Part shown: piece after piece, positions 1 through 5,717 of the stretch
Position numbering within the stretch: the first letter of the stretch is position 1
Layout: each line of letters starts with the position of its first letter
Translations under genes and position numbers: made by a program
Assembly (NCBI GenBank): GCA_021811745.1
Contig: JAJZNH010000676.1
Location: forward strand, 1-5,717
Direction of reading: 5' to 3'
DNA from: Acidobacteriota bacterium
GTDB lineage: Bacteria > Acidobacteriota > Terriglobia > Terriglobales > Acidobacteriaceae
DNA: 5,717 nt
Notes under the pieces: generated by a model
What the model was told of the DNA's origin: nothing
The model's input: the letters and a program-made list of their open reading frames with translations, nothing else
Database searches by the model: none

Positions 1-143
1 CAGCCGCCGGTTCCCTGGACGGTGCGCTCGGCACTCGAGTGGCTCTCGCCCCGCGTCTCGATTGAGGCACTGCCGGTGCTGCCGCACCTGCAGAACGGTC
101 AGCGCGAGGCGCTGGTCATGGTGCGGCGGGTACGGAGACCTGA
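1..143 (+). CDS. Possible 3' end of an unidentified plus-strand gene
   Basis: The first 43 codons in frame 1 have a typical high-GC coding pattern: 38 of 43 third positions are G or C, while second positions are near half. The residues read include SALEWLSPRVSIEALPVLPH and then LQNGQREALVMVRR. The pattern fades after about base 130. Frame 1 has no stop until 895-897, deep inside the antisense of araB, which is not a believable gene end. A one-base loss near 121-131 would move the reading to the TGA at 141-143, so a frameshift or sequencing error is possible. The gene would be convergent with araB. I do not recognise the protein; too little is present to name a family. The call rests on codon bias only. 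Confidence 0.3.
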
Positions 144-172
144 GCCGCGCCATCACTCGGACCCGATCACGC

Positions 173-202
173 CGGCCCCCTGCAAGGGCCGCGCCGCTTT
201 TT
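173..202 (+). terminator. Weak terminator-like hairpin with T run
   Basis: A 6-bp GC stem (173-178 with 186-191) closes a 7-nt loop. A run of five T begins 7 nt later, at 198-202. The stem-to-T distance is longer than in a good intrinsic terminator, so this is a weak candidate. Its orientation would suit a plus-strand gene ending near position 140. On the minus strand the A run precedes the stem, so it would not end the araB transcript in the standard way. Confidence 0.25.
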
Positions 203-249
203 CTGGTGGCCGCTGCAATACAGGTCCCGCGGCGCCCGGCAACAAAAGC

Positions 250-1833
250 TCACTCTGCCTGACGCGCCTCGGCCGCGATCTTCCTCAGTTCCGGCAGAAC
301 CGCGCCCAGCATCAGCGGCTTTGCTGCGCGTGTGCCCAATGCAAAGTACACGTCGCGATAGTGCGGGTAGAGCCGCTCGTAAACCGCCGCAGCCTTGGGA
401 TCGGGTTCAACTGTGCGGAAGGGCAGGCAGACCGCAGCCTGCGCCTCTTCAATGGTCTTGTAGGCTCCGGCCGCCAGCAGCGCGAAGATCCCCGAGCCCA
501 GACTCGTCGGAATTCCCGCCGGCACCAGCACCGGCTTGTTGAGCACGTTCGCGTAGACGCGGTTGAGCACCTCATTCTTCTGCGGAACACCACCGGCGTT
601 AATGACGCGATCAATGCGCACGCCATGCTGAGCCATGCGCTCCAGAATGATGCGCGTGTGGAAGGCCGTTCCCTCGATGGACGCGAACAATTCGTCCTGC
701 GCGGTGTGCACCAGGTTCCAGCCAAGCGTCACGCCGCCCAGTTCGGGGTTCACCAGCACGGTGCGGTCGCCGTTGTCCCAGCTCAGCCGCAGCAAACCTG
801 TCTGGCCAGCCTTGTAAGCCTCCAACCCAGCGGAGAGTGCGGCCACGTTTGTCCCGGCGCGCTTGGCGATGGCATCAAAAATGTCACCGACTGCTGAGAG
901 GCCCGCCTCGATGCCCGTGCACTTCGGATGCACGCTGCCCGGCACGACGCCGCAGACGCCCGGCACCAGTTGCGCCTCGTGCGCAATGCCAATGACGCAG
1001 GTGGACGTACCGACCACATTGACGGCATCACCTTCGCGAATGTTCGAGCCGATAGCATCCCAGTGCGCGTCAAATGCGCCCACCGGAATGGGAATGCCCG
1101 CGCGCAGACCGAGCGCTTCGGCCCACTTCGACGTAAGATGCCCGGCCAGATGATCGCTGGTCAGGTATTCGCCGCCCATCTTGGCGCGCACGCCCTTCAG
1201 CAGCGGGTCCACGGCCACCAGAAACTCCTCGGGCGGCAGCCCGCCCCATAGGGGGTTCCACATCCATTTGTGGCCCATAGCGCAGACACTGCGCTTGAGG
1301 GCACCAACGGTGGTCACTCCGCTCAGCGTGGCCGCCACCATGTCGCAGTGCTCCAGCGCCGTGACAAGGCGCGCGCGCTTCTCGGGATTGTGGCGCAGCC
1401 AGTGCAGCAGCTTTGAAAATCCCCACTCGTGCGAGTAGACGCCGCCGCACCATTCGATGCCTTCAAAGCCCAGCGCGTGGGCCGTCTCCGTGATCTCCTG
1501 GGCCTCGGCAAAGGCGCGATGATCGCACCACAGATAGTACTCGTCGAGCGGTTCGAGCCCCTCGCCCACAGGAATGACACTGGAGCCGGTGGTGGCGAGC
1601 GCGATGGCCGCAACGTCGTCTCCCTTCACGCCCGTGCTCTTGAGCACTTCGCGGGTGGCCGCGGCCAGTGCGGTCATCTGGTCGGTGTGAGACTGCGTGG
1701 CGTAGTTCGGATCTTCGCGGCGGCGGTGCAACGGGTAGTTGGCCGAGGCGGTGCCGATGGGGCCTTTGCTGCTATCGACGAGGGTAACGCGAACGCTGAG
1801 TGTACCAAAATCAACACCGGCAACGATGGTCAT
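250..1833 (-). CDS. araB: Ribulokinase (FGGY sugar kinase)
   Basis: A 527-residue cytoplasmic kinase that phosphorylates L-ribulose with ATP to L-ribulose 5-phosphate, the second step of L-arabinose breakdown in the AraA-AraB-AraD route. The N-terminal ATPase fold opens with GVDFGTLSVR (residues 6-15, Asp8). Stretches typical of ribulokinases rather than xylulo- or glycerol kinases are GGVYSHEW (130-137) and MGHKWMWNPLWGGLPP (186-201). VGAFDAH (251-257) holds the predicted catalytic base Asp255. GTSTC (275-279) and NAGGVPQKN (412-420) belong to the C-terminal nucleotide-binding half. E. coli AraB is 566 residues, so this one is slightly short, mainly in the C-terminal half and tail. The ATG start has an AGGAGT Shine-Dalgarno at 1843-1848. 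A LacI-type operator touches that site. No araA, araD or transporter gene is visible beside it. Ribulokinases can also act on ribitol or arabitol, so the exact substrate is less certain than the family. Confidence 0.93.
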   Translation of the reverse strand: MTIVAGVDFGTLSVRVTLVDSSKGPIGTASANYPLHRRREDPNYATQSHTDQMTALAAATREVLKSTGVKGDDVAAIALATTGSSVIPVGEGLEPLDEYYLWCDHRAFAEAQEITETAHALGFEGIEWCGGVYSHEWGFSKLLHWLRHNPEKRARLVTALEHCDMVAATLSGVTTVGALKRSVCAMGHKWMWNPLWGGLPPEEFLVAVDPLLKGVRAKMGGEYLTSDHLAGHLTSKWAEALGLRAGIPIPVGAFDAHWDAIGSNIREGDAVNVVGTSTCVIGIAHEAQLVPGVCGVVPGSVHPKCTGIEAGLSAVGDIFDAIAKRAGTNVAALSAGLEAYKAGQTGLLRLSWDNGDRTVLVNPELGGVTLGWNLVHTAQDELFASIEGTAFHTRIILERMAQHGVRIDRVINAGGVPQKNEVLNRVYANVLNKPVLVPAGIPTSLGSGIFALLAAGAYKTIEEAQAAVCLPFRTVEPDPKAAAVYERLYPHYRDVYFALGTRAAKPLMLGAVLPELRKIAAEARQAE

Positions 1834-1847
1834 GAAGAGTGCACTCC

Positions 1848-1863
1848 TGGTAAACGCTTTCCA
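1848..1863. promoter_or_regulatory. LacI-family-type operator upstream of araB
   Basis: The 16-mer TGGTAAACGCTTTCCA is an imperfect palindrome around a central CG; six of eight half-site positions match. Partial dyads with a central CpG and flanking AAA/TTT are the known form of LacI/GalR-family operators. It lies 15 nt upstream of the araB start codon and overlaps the last base of the Shine-Dalgarno, so a bound repressor would sit at or just after the transcription start. The cognate regulator is not in the window. A weaker copy of the same pattern lies 73 bp further upstream at 1921-1936. Function is inferred from sequence and position. Confidence 0.5.
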
Positions 1864-1889
1864 ATCCGCAACCAGAGTACACCATCCAC

Positions 1890-1908
1890 CACCGCAGGGT
1901 CTGCGGTG
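1890..1908. other. Perfect 8-bp inverted repeat between motB and araB
   Basis: CACCGCAG and CTGCGGTG form a perfect 8-bp GC-rich stem with a 3-nt GGT loop. The hairpin begins 53 nt past the motB stop codon and 56 nt before the araB start. On the minus strand no T run follows it, so it is not a canonical intrinsic terminator for motAB. On the plus strand a T- and G-rich stretch follows. It may stabilise or process the motB 3' end, help end transcription, or bind a protein; the sequence does not decide. Confidence 0.4.
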
Positions 1909-1961
1909 CGTGTTTGTGTTCTGTAAACGAGAGCCATCCCCGACCGCGCATCGCTAACACT

Positions 1962-2852
1962 CTACTTCTTCATTCCGGATCGTGGCGCCGAAGGCTCGCT
2001 CGCTGAACCTGGCCTAGTGAGCGGTGTTGCCGGGGAAGGCTTGGCCGCGTTGCTTCCGGCCGCGGCTCCCGGAGCAACCGGCGTTGCCGCCGCCACGCGC
2101 GGAATGGAGAGATTTCTCGACGGAGCCTGGTCATCATTCTTCACCAGAATGGAGATGCGCCGGTTGGACGGATCATACGGGTTGCTTTTGACGCGCAGAA
2201 GCTGATCAGCGTAGCCCCGCACCTGAGTCACCTGATCGCGCCGCACCCCATCGGCCTGCAGCAGCCGGCGCGCCGCATTGGCGCGGTCCGCCGAAAGCTC
2301 CCAGTTCGTGTAATTGGCATCCTGAGAGTATTGCGTTGCATCGGTGTGCCCCTCGATCAGCAGTTTGTTGGGCAGCGTCTTCAACTCCATGGCCAGCAGG
2401 GCCAGCAATTGTTGTCCATTTCCGCTCAAGTGCGCGCTGCCGCTTTGGAAAAAAGTGCCGTTGCGGTCCTCCAGCAACTCAATACGCAGCCCCTCGGGCG
2501 TGATGGTAATCTCAATCTGCCTGGAAAGCTTCTGGAGGTCCTTCCTCGCTTTGATCTCCTGCTCCAGCTTTTGCTTGAGCCGTTGCAGATTGTCGTTGGT
2601 TGCCATGGTTACCGTCTCGCCGGTGCCGGTCATCGTGGTGCCCATCAGACTGGCGGTGCCCCGGGGATCGTTGAAGTAGCCGGCCACGGCCCGCTTCACC
2701 TTCTCGCTGGAACCCATCAACCACAGCACGATGAACAGCGACATCATGGCGGTGACGAAATCGGCGTAAGCAACTTTCCAGGCGCCGCCGTGGTGGCCGG
2801 CGTGGTCGCCTTTCTTCTTGACGATGATGACCGGTTGATCCTTGGCTGCCAT
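1962..2852 (-). CDS. motB: Flagellar motor stator protein MotB
   Basis: A 296-residue inner-membrane protein that pairs with MotA to form the ion-conducting stator and anchors it to peptidoglycan. The N-terminus is cytoplasmic, basic and His-rich (KKKGDHAGHH, 12-21). The single membrane helix covers about 32-48, and AYADFVTAMM (28-37) contains Asp31, equivalent to the proton-binding Asp32 of E. coli MotB. A plug-like segment follows (51-63), then a charged, probably coiled stretch (86-112). The OmpA/MotB peptidoglycan-binding domain spans about 134-240 with IEGHTDAT (166-173), NWELSADRANAARR (183-196) and RGYAD (212-216). A Pro/Ala-rich tail occupies 243-296. I chose the ATG at 2852; the reading frame stays open upstream to a TTG at 2882, but that would abut the motA stop, while the ATG has GGAG and GAGG elements just upstream. 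A gap of 33 bases separates it from motA. The Asp and the MotA residues suggest a proton-driven stator (inference). Confidence 0.95.
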   Translation of the reverse strand: MAAKDQPVIIVKKKGDHAGHHGGAWKVAYADFVTAMMSLFIVLWLMGSSEKVKRAVAGYFNDPRGTASLMGTTMTGTGETVTMATNDNLQRLKQKLEQEIKARKDLQKLSRQIEITITPEGLRIELLEDRNGTFFQSGSAHLSGNGQQLLALLAMELKTLPNKLLIEGHTDATQYSQDANYTNWELSADRANAARRLLQADGVRRDQVTQVRGYADQLLRVKSNPYDPSNRRISILVKNDDQAPSRNLSIPRVAAATPVAPGAAAGSNAAKPSPATPLTRPGSASEPSAPRSGMKK

Positions 2853-2885
2853 TGCGCCTCGATCTCCAAAGCAGGCTTGCAAATT

Positions 2886-3764
2886 CTACGCCGCAGCCGG
2901 CTCGGTGGAAGCTGCGCCACCCTTGCAGATTCTCTCCATCTCGTCGAAGCTGGGCCGCACATGCGCGGGAATCGCGCGACGTCCCATCTCGACGGCGATC
3001 ATCGGAGCTGAGCCCTTGAGAAATGCGAGCAGCAGTACGCGCAGCACATGCAGGTATTCGTTGTGTTCGCCGGCGGCCTTGCTCATGTTGGAACTGAGCG
3101 GACCGGCAACACCGTAGCAGAGCAGGATGCCCAGAAATGTACCTACAAGCGCCGCCGCCACCTTGTGCCCAATCTCCTCAGGCGGGCCGCCCAGAGCGCC
3201 CATGGTAATGACCACACCCAAGACAGCGGCCACAATGCCCAGTCCCGGCAGCGCGTCGGCCACTGTCGTCAGCGCGGTCACGGGCTGCATCGCTGCGCGG
3301 TGATGCACCTCCATATCCAGATCCATCATCTGGTCCATGTCGAACGGCTCCACGCCCCCGGTGATCGCCGTGCGCAGCGTGTCGCATAGAAAATTCACGG
3401 CATGATGGTCGTTGAGAAACTCGGGAAAGTTCTTGAAGATCGCGCTTTCGGCGGGCTTCTCCACATCCATCTCCACACTCAGGAAGCCCTCCTTCCGCAC
3501 CTTGTTAAGAAACTGGTACATCATCCTGAGCGTGCTCAAGTAGCGCTCCTTGCTGAACGGCGAGCCCTTTACGACGCCCACCAATCCCTTTGCCACCGCC
3601 TTTAGAATGTGCGCCGGATTGGCGGTGAGCAGCGTACCCGTAGCCGCGCCGGCAATGATGAGCGCCTCGGCCGGCTGCATCAGCACCATGATGTGGCCCT
3701 TCTCCAGGAGAAAGCCGCCGATCACTGCGGCAAAAACCAGCAAAATGCCCAGAATGGCGATCAT
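2886..3764 (-). CDS. motA: Flagellar motor stator protein MotA
   Basis: A 292-residue inner-membrane protein that forms the ring of the flagellar stator around MotB and turns ion flow into torque on the rotor protein FliG. Four membrane helices are visible: about 2-20, 32-48, 174-191 and 202-223. The large cytoplasmic loop carries Arg90 and Glu98, the charged residues known to contact FliG. Pro173 (DALPGLGIVAAVLGV) and Pro222 (YGVAGPL) are the conserved prolines, at the same numbers as in E. coli. E. coli MotA is 295 residues, so this is full length. The start is the ATG at 3764, preceded by AAGGAGG six bases upstream. The frame stays open up to an ATG at 3944, but that 60-residue addition is Arg/Gly/Cys-rich, unlike any MotA N-terminus, and precedes the natural first helix. 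It is the first gene of a motAB operon, with a sigma-28-like promoter about 180 bases upstream. Confidence 0.96.
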   Translation of the reverse strand: MIAILGILLVFAAVIGGFLLEKGHIMVLMQPAEALIIAGAATGTLLTANPAHILKAVAKGLVGVVKGSPFSKERYLSTLRMMYQFLNKVRKEGFLSVEMDVEKPAESAIFKNFPEFLNDHHAVNFLCDTLRTAITGGVEPFDMDQMMDLDMEVHHRAAMQPVTALTTVADALPGLGIVAAVLGVVITMGALGGPPEEIGHKVAAALVGTFLGILLCYGVAGPLSSNMSKAAGEHNEYLHVLRVLLLAFLKGSAPMIAVEMGRRAIPAHVRPSFDEMERICKGGAASTEPAAA

Positions 3765-3770
3765 GCCTGC

Positions 3771-3777
3771 CCTCCTT
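3771..3777 (-). promoter_or_regulatory. Strong ribosome binding site of motA
   Basis: AAGGAGG on the minus strand, six bases before the ATG at 3764. It is close to a perfect anti-16S match and decides the motA start against the in-frame upstream ATG at 3944, where AGGAG directly abuts the codon with no usable spacing. Confidence 0.8.
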
Positions 3778-3949
3778 GCACCGAATGAACGCGGCTGCCA
3801 CCCGCATCCGCATGCGCAGTCTCCGACCGTTCCATGCAATCCGTCATGACAGTCACGCCCACGATTCTTTCCCACGCAGACGCCTCTGCCGTCGCGGCGC
3901 CGCCGACGCAGCGACCCACGCGGCAGGGCCGGAGTCCCTTCCATCTCCT

Positions 3950-3976
3950 ACATCGGCATAACCCGGCGCAACTTCA
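3950..3976 (-). promoter_or_regulatory. Sigma-28 (FliA)-type flagellar promoter for motAB
   Basis: On the minus strand TGAAGTTG (3969-3976) is followed by exactly 11 bases and then GCCGATGT (3950-3957). The enterobacterial FliA consensus is TAAAGTTT, 11 bases, GCCGATAA, so both boxes match at six of eight positions with ideal spacing. motAB is a classic late, FliA-dependent operon in many bacteria, which fits. Transcription would start near 3943, giving a leader of about 180 nt before motA. This is inferred from sequence; no start-site data are available here. Confidence 0.55.
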
Positions 3977-4081
3977 TTGCCGCGTACCGCAATGAGAGGA
4001 ATCCGATTTGTTCTGATAAGAGAAAAGAGAAACACCGCGGCGGAGAGATCGCGACGGCGGCTTGCGCTCCCGTATCCGAAG

Positions 4082-4109
4082 CGCGCAAAGTTCAACGCGA
4101 AAAGTTGAG
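4082..4109. repeat. Two adjacent 14-bp near repeats
   Basis: CGCGCAAAGTTCAA (4082-4095) is followed directly by CGCGAAAAGTTGAG (4096-4109), with 11 of 14 positions identical. The second unit runs into the heptamer array starting at 4101. It may be a degenerate part of the same repeat tract or chance; the evidence is modest. Confidence 0.35.
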
Positions 4110-4142
4110 AGCTGGAAGCTGATGTCTGAAAGCTGATGTCTA
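4101..4142. repeat. Degenerate heptamer tandem array ending in the pepA stop
   Basis: Six consecutive 7-bp units can be read on the plus strand: AAAGTTG, AGAGCTG, GAAGCTG, ATGTCTG, AAAGCTG, ATGTCTA, with consensus near AAAGCTG. The last four also form a 14-bp duplication (4114-4127 and 4128-4141, 13 of 14 identical). The final unit contains the complement of the pepA TAG stop (4140-4142), so the array reaches the coding end. Short heptamer tandem repeats of this style are known from cyanobacterial and some other genomes. No function is evident. Confidence 0.6.
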
Positions 4143-5645
4143 GAAACTTCTCACCCACTCCAGGATCGAGCGCACCCCGATGCCGCTGGGCCCTTTGGCG
4201 ATATAGGGCCGCGCATCTTCCACCCAGGCCACGCCCGCGATGTCCAGATGAATCCACGGCGTGTCTTCGGCGAAGGCGTGCAGAAACTCGGCGGCCGTGA
4301 TGGCTCCGCCCCAGCGTCCGCCGGTATTCTTGATGTCGCCGATCTCCGACTTGATCATGTCGGCATACTCCTCGCCCAGGGGCAGCCGCCAGAACTTCTC
4401 CCCGGAGACAGCTAACGCCTGCTCGAACTTCGCGTAAGTGGCATCGTCGTTGGAAAAGACCCCGGCATTCACCATGCCCAGGGCAACCACACAGGCTCCC
4501 GTGAGCGTGGCGGCGTCAATCAGGTGAGTCGCGCCTAGTAGCTTAGCGTAAGCCAGGCCGTCGGCCAGCACCAGCCGGCCCTCGGCGTCCGTGTTGATGA
4601 TCTCGATGGTCTTGCCCGACATGGCGGTCTGCACGTCGCCGGGCTTCTGCGCCTTGCCGTCGGGCATATTTTCCGCCGCGCAAACAATGCCGATCACGCG
4701 AATCTTTGGCTTGAGCAGGGCAATCGCCCGCATCGCCCCGATCATTGCCGCGCCTCCGGCCATGTCGTACTTCATCTTCTCCATGTTGTCGGACGGCTTG
4801 ATGGAGATGCCTCCGGTGTCGAAGGTAATTCCCTTCCCGACCAGCCCCAGAACCGGCCCGTCATTCACTCCCTCAGGCTCATACCGCATCACAATCAGCG
4901 CCGGGGGCTCTGCCGAGCCCTGCGAGACGCTCCAGAAGGCACCCATCTTCAGTTCGTGCAGCGCTTCGGTGGAGAACACTTCGCAACGAAGGTCAACCTC
5001 ACCGGCCATCAGCATGGCGCGCTGACCCAGGATCGTGGGGGTGAGTTTGTTGCCGGGCTCATTGACCAGCGCCCGCGTGAAGTTCTGGCTCTCGCCCACA
5101 ATCACGCCCTCGGCGAGTGCCGCTTCCAGCGCCCCCTGATCGGAACCGGCCGGCGCCACCACCGTGAAGAATTGCACGCTCTGATCCTTGCGGTCGCTGC
5201 GGTAGGTGTCAGGGTCAAAATCGCCTACAAATGCGCCTTCCACAACAGCGCGCACGCTGGCCTCGGGCGCCAGCAGATTCGAATCCGGCATTGCCAGAAC
5301 GAGCTCGCGAATACCGCGCGGCTTGGCAAAGCGCACTGCGGTGCCAGCGGCGTTCCGCGCGCCGTGCACCGTCACCTTGGCCCGCTTGCCCAGCCCGACA
5401 AGCAGGAGCCGTTTCGCGGCCAGGCCACCCGGGGCGTGCAAAAGCAGCGTCTCATTTGCGCCTGCCTTGAACTCGCCGGCCGCCAGCACCGCCGCGGCAG
5501 CAGCCTGAACCGCGGCATCGGAGGTCAGCAAAACAATCTCGGGCCTCGCATCCGGAGTTTTCTCGGTTTGAGCATCAGCGGCCAGAGCCACCAGCAGTTC
5601 AGTCTCAATTTCGGCAAGGGGAGCAAAAACAAGTTGGGTACGCAT
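4140..5645 (-). CDS. pepA: Leucyl aminopeptidase (M17 family, cytosol aminopeptidase)
   Basis: A 501-residue cytoplasmic metallo-exopeptidase that removes N-terminal residues, preferably leucine, from peptides in protein turnover. The N-terminal macrodomain-like half (about 1-165) is variable; the C-terminal catalytic domain covers about 180-501. GKGITFDTGG (270-279) supplies Lys271 and Asp276; Lys283 and Asp294 (MKYDMAGG) follow. The family signature NTDAEGRL (351-358) supplies Asp353, Glu355 and Arg357. These correspond to the two-metal ligands and the catalytic Lys and Arg of E. coli PepA, so the enzyme should be active. Length is normal (E. coli 503). The ATG at 5645 has only a weak GAAG-type ribosome site. 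The upstream 72 bases hold a TAAGAT at 5693-5698 that could be a -10 box, but its -35 would fall outside the window. E. coli PepA also binds DNA at cer and carAB sites; nothing here shows that role. It lies upstream of motAB but 375 bases away, so a shared operon is unlikely. Confidence 0.95.
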   Translation of the reverse strand: MRTQLVFAPLAEIETELLVALAADAQTEKTPDARPEIVLLTSDAAVQAAAAAVLAAGEFKAGANETLLLHAPGGLAAKRLLLVGLGKRAKVTVHGARNAAGTAVRFAKPRGIRELVLAMPDSNLLAPEASVRAVVEGAFVGDFDPDTYRSDRKDQSVQFFTVVAPAGSDQGALEAALAEGVIVGESQNFTRALVNEPGNKLTPTILGQRAMLMAGEVDLRCEVFSTEALHELKMGAFWSVSQGSAEPPALIVMRYEPEGVNDGPVLGLVGKGITFDTGGISIKPSDNMEKMKYDMAGGAAMIGAMRAIALLKPKIRVIGIVCAAENMPDGKAQKPGDVQTAMSGKTIEIINTDAEGRLVLADGLAYAKLLGATHLIDAATLTGACVVALGMVNAGVFSNDDATYAKFEQALAVSGEKFWRLPLGEEYADMIKSEIGDIKNTGGRWGGAITAAEFLHAFAEDTPWIHLDIAGVAWVEDARPYIAKGPSGIGVRSILEWVRSF

Positions 5646-5717
5646 CGTGCTTATTCTTCACTTTAGGCAGGGGTGGTGGCAAGTTTCGAAAGATCTTATT
5701 CGGGGGACGGTAGCCTC

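Larger units (their letters stand above)
3765..4139. other. Gene-free stretch between pepA and motA
   Basis: No reading frame here looks like a protein. From the pepA side it holds a heptamer array (4101-4142), a pair of 14-bp near repeats (4082-4109), a pyrimidine-rich minus-strand run near 4016-4035, the sigma-28-like promoter (3950-3976) and the motAB leader. In the leader, 3890-3908 can fold into a GC-rich stem of seven pairs with one bulged base and a GCGC loop. I found no clear U-tailed terminator for pepA, so read-through into motAB cannot be excluded. Confidence 0.6.

Noticed and set aside
22..897. Long plus-strand open frame of 291 codons overlapping araB
   Set aside because: Most of it is antisense to araB and keeps open because of araB's codon bias. 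Only the first 130 bases have a coding pattern of their own.
2331..3011. Plus-strand open frame of 226 codons across the motA-motB junction
   Set aside because: Antisense shadow of two fully conserved stator genes; no recognisable domain and no good ribosome site seen.
3765..3944. 60-residue N-terminal extension of MotA
   Set aside because: Composition is Arg/Gly/Cys-rich, unlike MotA. The internal ATG at 3764 has a strong Shine-Dalgarno, gives the normal family length and places Arg90, Glu98, Pro173 and Pro222 at the E. coli numbers.
4956..5666. Plus-strand open frame of 236 codons antisense to pepA
   Set aside because: It mirrors the pepA codons, has His/Gln/Arg-rich composition and resembles no known protein. 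pepA on the other strand has all catalytic motifs.
5646..5698. Sigma-70 promoter for pepA from TTGCCA and TAAAGT
   Set aside because: The two hexamers are only 11 bases apart, too close for a standard promoter. Another -10-like TAAGAT at 5693-5698 lacks a visible -35 because the window ends.
1..5717. CRISPR arrays, insertion sequences, tRNA or rRNA genes, toxin-antitoxin or defence genes
   Set aside because: I saw no spaced direct repeats, transposase motifs, cloverleaf-like sequence or conserved rRNA stretches. All well-supported genes are housekeeping, motility or sugar metabolism.

Overview
This 5.7 kb, GC-rich window looks like ordinary bacterial chromosome. Four genes are well supported, all on the minus strand. 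Read in the direction of transcription they are pepA (leucyl aminopeptidase), motA and motB (flagellar stator), and araB (ribulokinase). High GC at third codon positions, small intergenic regions and the general look of the proteins suggest a motile, sugar-using free-living bacterium. Acidobacteriota (Terriglobia-like) is my best guess, from impression only; no rRNA or marker gene is present to settle it.

Layout from right to left. Positions 5717-5646 are the leader of pepA. Positions 5645-4140 are pepA, with all M17 catalytic residues. A 375-base gene-free stretch (4139-3765) follows. Next to pepA it holds a six-unit heptamer array that runs into the pepA stop codon. Further on it holds a good match to a flagellar sigma-28 (FliA) promoter and then a GC-rich leader of about 180 nt. 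motA (3764-2886) and motB (2852-1962) are 33 bases apart and form a two-gene operon encoding a complete stator, with the key functional residues I could place present at the expected positions. A 128-base gap (1961-1834) carries an 8-bp perfect hairpin and a LacI-family-type operator that abuts the araB ribosome binding site. araB occupies 1833-250. Positions 1-249 show a short plus-strand coding signature (the 3' end of an unidentified convergent gene) and a weak terminator-like hairpin.

The genes fall into three unrelated functions: peptide turnover, motility and pentose catabolism. MotA and MotB act together as the proton-driven stator. AraB phosphorylates L-ribulose on the way to the pentose phosphate pathway, and its upstream operator implies control by a sugar-responsive LacI-type repressor. 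I see no mobile element, CRISPR array, tRNA or rRNA gene. I found no evidence for an undescribed system. The points worth a second look are regulatory sites and small repeats.
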